Source of the DNA: Liolophura sinensis
Lineage: Eukaryota; Mollusca; Polyplacophora; Chitonida; Chitonidae
DNA length: 64,000 nt
Direction: 5' to 3'
Assembly: GCF_032854445.1 (NCBI RefSeq)
Contig: NC_088300.1
Coordinates: 23,169,608-23,233,607, forward strand
Shown: one piece after another, positions 58,100-64,000 of the stretch
Numbering within the stretch: position 1 is the stretch's first letter
How the letters are laid out: the number at the start of each line of letters is the position of its first letter
Notes under the pieces: model-generated
What the model was told of the DNA's origin: nothing
The model's input: the letters and a program-made list of their open reading frames with translations, nothing else
Database searches by the model: none
Program-made: the position numbers and the translations under genes

Positions 58100-60802
58100 T
58101 ATGATTTGTGTGCAGAACTACATTTTGTGTGTATATCAGATTCAATATTTACTATTCTTCCCTATAGTCCGCTTCCCAATAAATTCCCCGAGTATTCCCC
58201 GAGTGGATTTACTTAAAAAATGGGTTCACGGGAATTACTTTTCGTGCATTAAATCAAGGCAATACTGAAAAAATATAAAATCTTATAACTGTTTAATTTT
58301 CTTAGTTATATTTTCGACGGATTTACTCGACCAGTATTTCAACCCCAGTTATTAATTCTTGATTAACGCAGTCAAACAAAGCGATTATTTTTGGATTGTT
58401 TTCGGTTTTAATCGTCCTCTGTAGCCGGTCAGAAACCCCTGAGTCCGGAAGCTAGCAGGTCACATACGAAAGCTTTGACACATTGATCCATGTGCCAAAA
58501 TGGGGATTCTTTGGGTGGCATAGAAAGTACCCCTAAACCAAATTTATCGAGCACGATCGCGTACGAGGATGAAACTCATTTCATACATTCCTAATGACAG
58601 CCTGGTCACTAATATTTCTTAAGTTCTCTAAACCACGTAAGAATGACCTAATTAACGCTAATTATGACTTTTATCGGTCATGTCGCATACGAGGAATTTT
58701 TTTTTTAACAAAGATACCTTGATATGTGCTAATTACAAAATGGTAATTGTTAAGTTCCAACTCTGCATGTGTGCTAAAAACCATTTAAGAACGGGTCAAA
58801 GGTCAATATTAGCCAATTCCCTTAAAACAAGGGTATCAGTCTCAACTGAGTACGAGTCAAGGCAGCCTGATCACTAAAAACCAATTCTTAAGTGTTCATC
58901 TTATGTAATAAACCGCTAATTAAAGTCAAATGTGATTTTTGCTATGTCGCGCATGAGAATGATTTTTGGTGAAAAGTTACTTTGAGATATGCCGATTTTA
59001 AAATGCTAATGAAGTTCCAACATGTACGTATACACTTAAAAACGGATCTACTGACCAAGACTGCAGGACTGTCGTTCTTAAGTTTGCAGCTAATGGACTA
59101 GATTTTTAAATTCATGCATTTAACCGACTTGTATTTAATAATACAATGTAATTTGAGCTCTTCGTGCTCCGGAGGAGTGCCGACTCTCGCCATGCAGGTG
59201 CCTGGCAAACCGTAGGACTTAAAGCCGCAGCCTGAACAGGGCGACCTTGATTGGAACACGAGTCAACTCTTTAATACAATTAGACAAGCTACCGAAGAAT
59301 CACATAATCAACGTTTTTCTGACATATGCTGGCAATGTCGGTTACGCAGGTGAACTTGTGCAACAAGATGCATCAGGACATGGTTATTATATAATTCTGC
59401 CGCACTTAAGAATCACCATTTTGGCGTTTTCACACATGATTCTGTATGCTCAATGTGTTAAACCTATCGTACGCGACCAGACCGATAAATCTCTGTTAGC
59501 TCCCTGGCTAGCTAGCACTGCCGTAGCTGTCAAACAGCCAGTGCCTTGTTGTACGCAGTTCACAATTGGTCCACAGGAGAGACAGCCAGTGGGATAGCGT
59601 GTATCAAAGCAACATTCATTGGAAGCCATCACGTGGTTGTATCTACTTTTCTTTCACTTTACCGGCATATCAATGATTGATCAAACTAATGACAAATGCA
59701 TTTCCACTTTGTTTTACACCCATCAAGCCTTATCACCAGAGTTTATACACACATATTTAAAGCCTGATTTTACCTCCCTGCTGTTAAAATCTTAAAAACA
59801 CCAAATTTGGCTGTGTTTGGTGGGTATAAAACCCTTCCGTCTTGTGCCGTAAATCCACGCTTTCCTGAGGATCAAATCGTCTGAAAACTTGAAAAAACTA
59901 ACTCTAGGGTTTTTCGACGACTTGTTTTTACAACTGTATGCAGAACAGAAAGCTCTTGCGCGGAGAAATCCGCTACCTTTGCTGTCACTTGTGAGGCCTT
60001 TTAACACTGAACCAAATGACGAAGTTCTGACAGTCCGTAAAGGTTGGACCTGTATGACGTCATTCGGCGGAGACTACTGGCGGGAAAAAAATGCATAAAC
60101 CGAGCCTCATTATCTAGTGATTGTAATGCCATATTACTCAGAGTACTGTATTTTTTCCAGTATTTTAACAATATATACAGGAGCAGATAATTATGAATAA
60201 ATAACTAATCTGGACACTAATCACTAAGTTTTCGGCATTTATAAGCGTTAGAATCGAACGTGTTTTGAATATTAATAAAATACAAAAATCAACACATACA
60301 CAAACCGTCACCATCCACCTATCCCATGATGAAAGAGGCCACTTTGTAGATGTTGGCCTTACAACAGGACAGCTTGAGACAAAATTAATTATAGCTTTTT
60401 AATTGCGTTCATGCATAGGCCTATGTACGTGCATGTATGTTCCAAAACGGTTTCCTGTCTCTCGGACTTTACGACAAGAGGGATAGTTTCGATTTTGACA
60501 TTGTAAATTATTTTCCTTATGGTATATGATTTCAATACTGATTTCACTCAATGCGCCTGAACATTCCTTGCGTCTTTCCAGCATCATTGAAAGCTGTGGA
60601 TTGCTCCTCTTTGCATGGTTCCATCCTAATTTTGCACTCTCTTAGTTCTTTGGTGATTTGTGGCAAATACCGTTTTTGACCCGGAACGTTTATTTTCGTT
60701 GACCGCTGGAATACGAATGTCTGTTTCGATGGATAGATTCTTTCCTATAGAATAAGGTATTTTATCCGAAATTGGACCATGGCTTGGGTCTTATAGTGAA
60801 AT
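58100..60802. other. No gene recognised
   Basis: At 59450-59632 the minus strand has a 60-codon frame with several cysteines (ASNECCFDTRYPTGCLSCG). Nothing supports it as a gene beyond the frame itself. Confidence 0.45.
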
Positions 60803-61025
60803 ATTTATTTATTTATTTATTTGATATGTGTTTTACCCCACAATGAAGAACATTTCACTTTTACGGCGGAGGCCAGCATTATATGGCTAGAGGAAAGCGG
60901 ACAGAGTCTGGTGGAAAGCCACACAGGTTGCTGACAGACCTTCCCGCGTACGCCCAGACAGGAAGCCAGCATAAGGTGGATTTGACCTCACTGTGATCGC
61001 ATTGGTGAGAAGCCAATGGGTCATC
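60803..61025 (-). mobile_element. SINE S1 copy, reverse orientation
   Basis: TTATTTATTTGATATGTGTT, GGAGGCCAGCATTATATGGC and GATCGCATTGGTGAGAAGCC in the order of a reversed S1. Confidence 0.8.
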
Positions 61026-61164
61026 ATGGCAGATGGTCCTTGTTTTACTGTTATTGTATGTTAAATGACAACAGTGCAGTTTGAGTAATTATAGACCAGT
61101 GATGTATAAGAAATTGCAGTTAACATCACCGCATTTCTTTTTACCTATTCTGCTTAAGCTAAGG

Positions 61165-61320
61165 TGCTAAGGGGCGTGCAGTTTGTTACTGTTTAAGCAT
61201 TCGCGTGAACATCTAGAATATAACGAAAACTGAGGTGAACTGAAAAGAGGCCGTATTTCACCGGTTATGGGTGACCATTTGCCACGTATATAGACTGTCG
61301 TCCGTTTTTTCGGACTAAAT
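61165..61320 (-). repeat. Dispersed repeat S3, reverse copy
   Basis: AGAGGCCGTATTTCACCGG, TGGGTGACCATTTGCCACGT and ACTGTCGTCCG are the reverse of the S3 core. It ends about 230 bases before the EIF3K start codon. Confidence 0.75.
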
Positions 61321-61547
61321 GTTTGTTTTGCATTTTTAACACAACATAATGTCGTAAAGCGACTACATAACTGAATGAAAGAATCTGATGCAAATTCTTT
61401 CGTCTTCAACGTATGTCACCATCACATTCTCTAAATGCATTTTGCTATCTAAGATGCGACTTTTGCTATTTTCTAAAAACTTTATCAATCCACCAGTACC
61501 GACATCTGTGTAGGCATTTAATTTCAGTTTACGGCATCAACGGCAAA

Positions 61548-62442
61548 ATGGCGGAAGCAATGAGGTCTCATGTTGGGGCGCTTTTGAAAGGAATTGATAG
61601 GTTAGATTGGTCATTAGACTGGCTATAGGGAAGATTTCATCAGCCAGTATTTGGTTAATGTCAATTTCGTCGTATTTCATGTGGTGTTTTCATATTTCAG
61701 CTGCCTGCATATGTTTGATTGAAGATTAAAGATAGTACCATAAATGGTCCAGATTTCGTTCTGACCCTCCCGTAGATTAGGCTATATTGTGTGTGACACC
61801 TGGGATACAATATATCATGGTGTTTTTCTCCATGCAAAAACAGATTTTACCACTATATTGCTGAAGGAATGTTTTTTTCTAGACTGGAATAATTTAACAT
61901 TTGTAAACTGTTGTGTGCAGTTTTGGTTATACCGTAGAGGATATCTGCATTTCACAATGAACATCTGAGAAGCGGGTTAACTTCAAAGCAATAGCCTAAG
62001 CTTTACAACACCCTACAATCAGTGGATTGACAAAAGACTAGTGTTGCAAAGACTGGCACTATTGGTATGTGTTTGTCTTTGTTTTCCATGTAGCAATGTG
62101 TGGATGGATGTGGGTGTACCCCAGGCTCTGCTGAGTTTCCTCCAACAATGCTGAATGCCATCATATGAGTGAGACTATGGTGTAAAACACCAATCAAATA
62201 AATAAGTCAATTTTAGTCTCTTGGGGAGGAGAATTGTACTGTTTGTAAGCTTAGTATGACATCTAAATTGTCTCTCATGGAGACTTGCAAGTGTCGAAGG
62301 ATGTAATCATTACCTTATTATAATTTGTTGTCATGTGTTTCAGATACAACCCAGAGAATCTTGCCACCTTGGAGAGATATGTGGATCTTCAAGCCAAAGA
62401 GAACACATATGATCTGGAGGCCAATTTAGCTGTCCTTAAACT
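61548..62442 (+). CDS. EIF3K: Eukaryotic translation initiation factor 3 subunit K, first two coding exons
   Basis: Exon 1 is 61548-61600 (ATG in a GCAAAATGG context) and exon 2 is 62344-62442; donors are GTTAGA and GTATGT, the acceptor is TGTTTCAG. The joined peptide begins [20 protein letters not shown] and continues [16 protein letters not shown] and [12 protein letters not shown], nearly the same as the N-terminus of animal eIF3k as I remember it. eIF3k is a non-core subunit of the eIF3 complex that binds the 40S ribosome in translation initiation. The match covers the HAM-domain start of a protein of about 220 residues. The remaining exons are not in the 1.56 kb that follow, so the gene runs off the window. 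An S1 SINE lies in intron 1. The 5' side is short of clear core promoter elements. Confidence 0.95.
62085..62205 (+). mobile_element. SINE S1 fragment in EIF3K intron 1
   Basis: GGTGTACCCCAGGCTCTGCT, GCTGAATGCCATCATATGAG and AAACACCAATCAAATAAAT; strongly diverged from the typical S1. Confidence 0.65.
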
Positions 62443-64000
62443 GTATGTACATGCCAACAATCATAAAAAAAACATTGGGTGTGAGTGGGAATACATTATT
62501 TTTGTAAGCTAGAAAAGCATTTATATTCAAGTCACCTCCCCACCCCCCCCAAAAAAAACATATTAGCTTACCAGAAATCATAACCTGTCCAGATCTGACA
62601 ACATTCCTCTGATACACCAAAACATGACATGCCCTTGTCTGTGGTTAAATTTATTGACAGTTTATGGGTAGACTTATTGTGACATTGGTATTAGATACAT
62701 GTACTTGCTTTCAACTTAATAACAACAGTTATTTTATGTAGCGTGAATATTAGATTTAGGTTACGTTTATGATAACTATAACTTATTTTCAAGGGCGAGA
62801 CAGCACTTGGCTAAAATTATATTTCAGTCAAAAGCTGGATACTCAAGCTGTCTAAAAAGTATTGTACTTCATTATTTTTAGAACAGAATGACAAGACTGC
62901 ACAAATGGCTGGTGTGATTCTAGGTATCCATCTTGAGAATATTATCCAATCAAACACATTACTATCAGATATGTCAGAATACACTGCCTAAGCTGTGACG
63001 TGGCCATTACCCATTTACTCCATGCAGTGACATTATAACACAGAACTACTGCATTTAGATCTTTCACAATGATTTAGTTACATGTAGCTGAAGGGCCATT
63101 TTGCTCAGTGTTGTGGGACAGGCCTGTATCATTCATGGACCACCACAGGCATAAAATAAGTTGATTTACAAGCTGTATAATATTCAGCAACACCAAATAA
63201 TGTCACATACCAGTAAATTGTCTCCACCCAAACTGCATTCATCTCCCCAATAGATCCTATAGGCTTACTTAGTTACGCTGTTCATATTATACAAATACAT
63301 TTTTGTCTTTTGTTTTAGCAATTAGTAAACAGTTTCACTGTGAGAAGATGCCATCTCACCAGACAACACTTAAAATGAACTAAATTGTGTGATAAAATAA
63401 ATTAAATCTAATAAATTTAATTAAATTAAAAATAGTATCAATTTTTTTCTCTGAATTTATTACAACTGAAGTATTTAAATTTTGTTCCTTTGCATTTCTC
63501 GCATATAAAGGATGTTTTTTTCTGTTTTGTTTTATAAAATGCTGTAAAATTATTAAAACGCAGTATTCAAGCTGAGGTGCTTCCTCTGACATCCGCGATA
63601 ACTAGGTCAGCACTGCTCTCATCTTAGAAGCCACCACTACAAAACTGAAGCATAAAATCCAGCGACTGTCAAATGCCTAGATCAGCTTCAAGGGTGCTTA
63701 GATTTATTTTAAAAATGAGCATGAATCTAGTTGTGGAACAATCCTATCATAATTTTGAAAACATTTAATAGGGGTCAAAATCACCAGCACAACCCCTCCG
63801 GAGGCAACCACCTGAACCAAGAGTACCCGGTTGTGCATTTACAGGCAATTTAAACAAGGCGGCTGGAATTCCTTGTAAATGCTATAGCAGGCCTACTGTA
63901 TCAACAGTTCAAGCAGTGGAAGAAATATTCTTCCCATATGTTCAATTTCAGAGAAAGCTACATGTATTTATCACTTTCCGAAGTCTACACCTTTTATCTG
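62443..64000 (+). other. EIF3K intron 2, incomplete
   Basis: AT-rich, begins with donor GTATGT. I searched by eye for the expected YQFNP continuation and did not find it. A poly-C/poly-A stretch (CCACCCCCCCCAAAAAAAA) lies near 62540. Confidence 0.6.

Noticed and set aside
59247-59597. 116-codon plus-strand frame
   Set aside because: No motif, no good start context, and a competing frame on the other strand; treated as chance.
62443-64000. Third EIF3K coding exon in the window
   Set aside because: The expected continuation after LAVLKL was not found in any frame.

Overview
The window looks like nuclear DNA of a lophotrochozoan animal, most probably a mollusc. Genes have GT-AG introns. One gene is recognisable as animal eIF3k. 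The DNA is AT-rich and carries many copies of tRNA-related SINEs, whose tails and core (a TTTACGCCGTACTCAAG-type core with an ATTTATTT tail, and a TTTAACGTCGTACTC-type core with a CACTCACT tail) I associate with molluscan genomes. Most of the sequence is non-coding: intergenic DNA, introns, minisatellites and old mobile elements.

Left part (1-8.5 kb): two paralogous, divergent forkhead-box genes stand head to head. Copy A is on the minus strand (1178-2582) and is intact. Copy B is on the plus strand (6679-8368) and has two single-base frameshifts. They share intron position, intron phase and several conserved blocks outside the DNA-binding domain. Duplicated blocks (1-305 with 5430-5730, and 2750-3960) suggest local duplication and perhaps more family members to the left of the window.

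Middle part (9-51 kb): two paralogous single-pass membrane receptors also point away from each other. Receptor 1 is on the minus strand (17409 to 11810): signal peptide, C-type lectin domain in two exons, PAN/apple-like exon, then a CxCxC juxtamembrane and transmembrane exon. Receptor 2 is on the plus strand (42801 to 50714) and has the same order plus a long Ser/Thr-rich mucin-like stalk. Intron phases agree at every boundary that can be compared. The first half of exon 3 of receptor 1, with its splice acceptor, has been multiplied about eight times as a tandem array in the upstream intron (14655-15375), which is the most unusual structure here. About 25 kb between the receptors has no recognisable gene and holds several minisatellites, SINEs, and a TIR element inserted inside a SINE.

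Right part (51-64 kb): about 10 kb of repeat-rich DNA without a recognised gene, then the first two coding exons of EIF3K on the plus strand (61548-61600 and 62344-62442); the rest of that gene lies beyond the window.

All calls come from reading the sequence by eye; there was no database search. Coordinates of repeats are approximate to about 10 bases unless exact arms are given.
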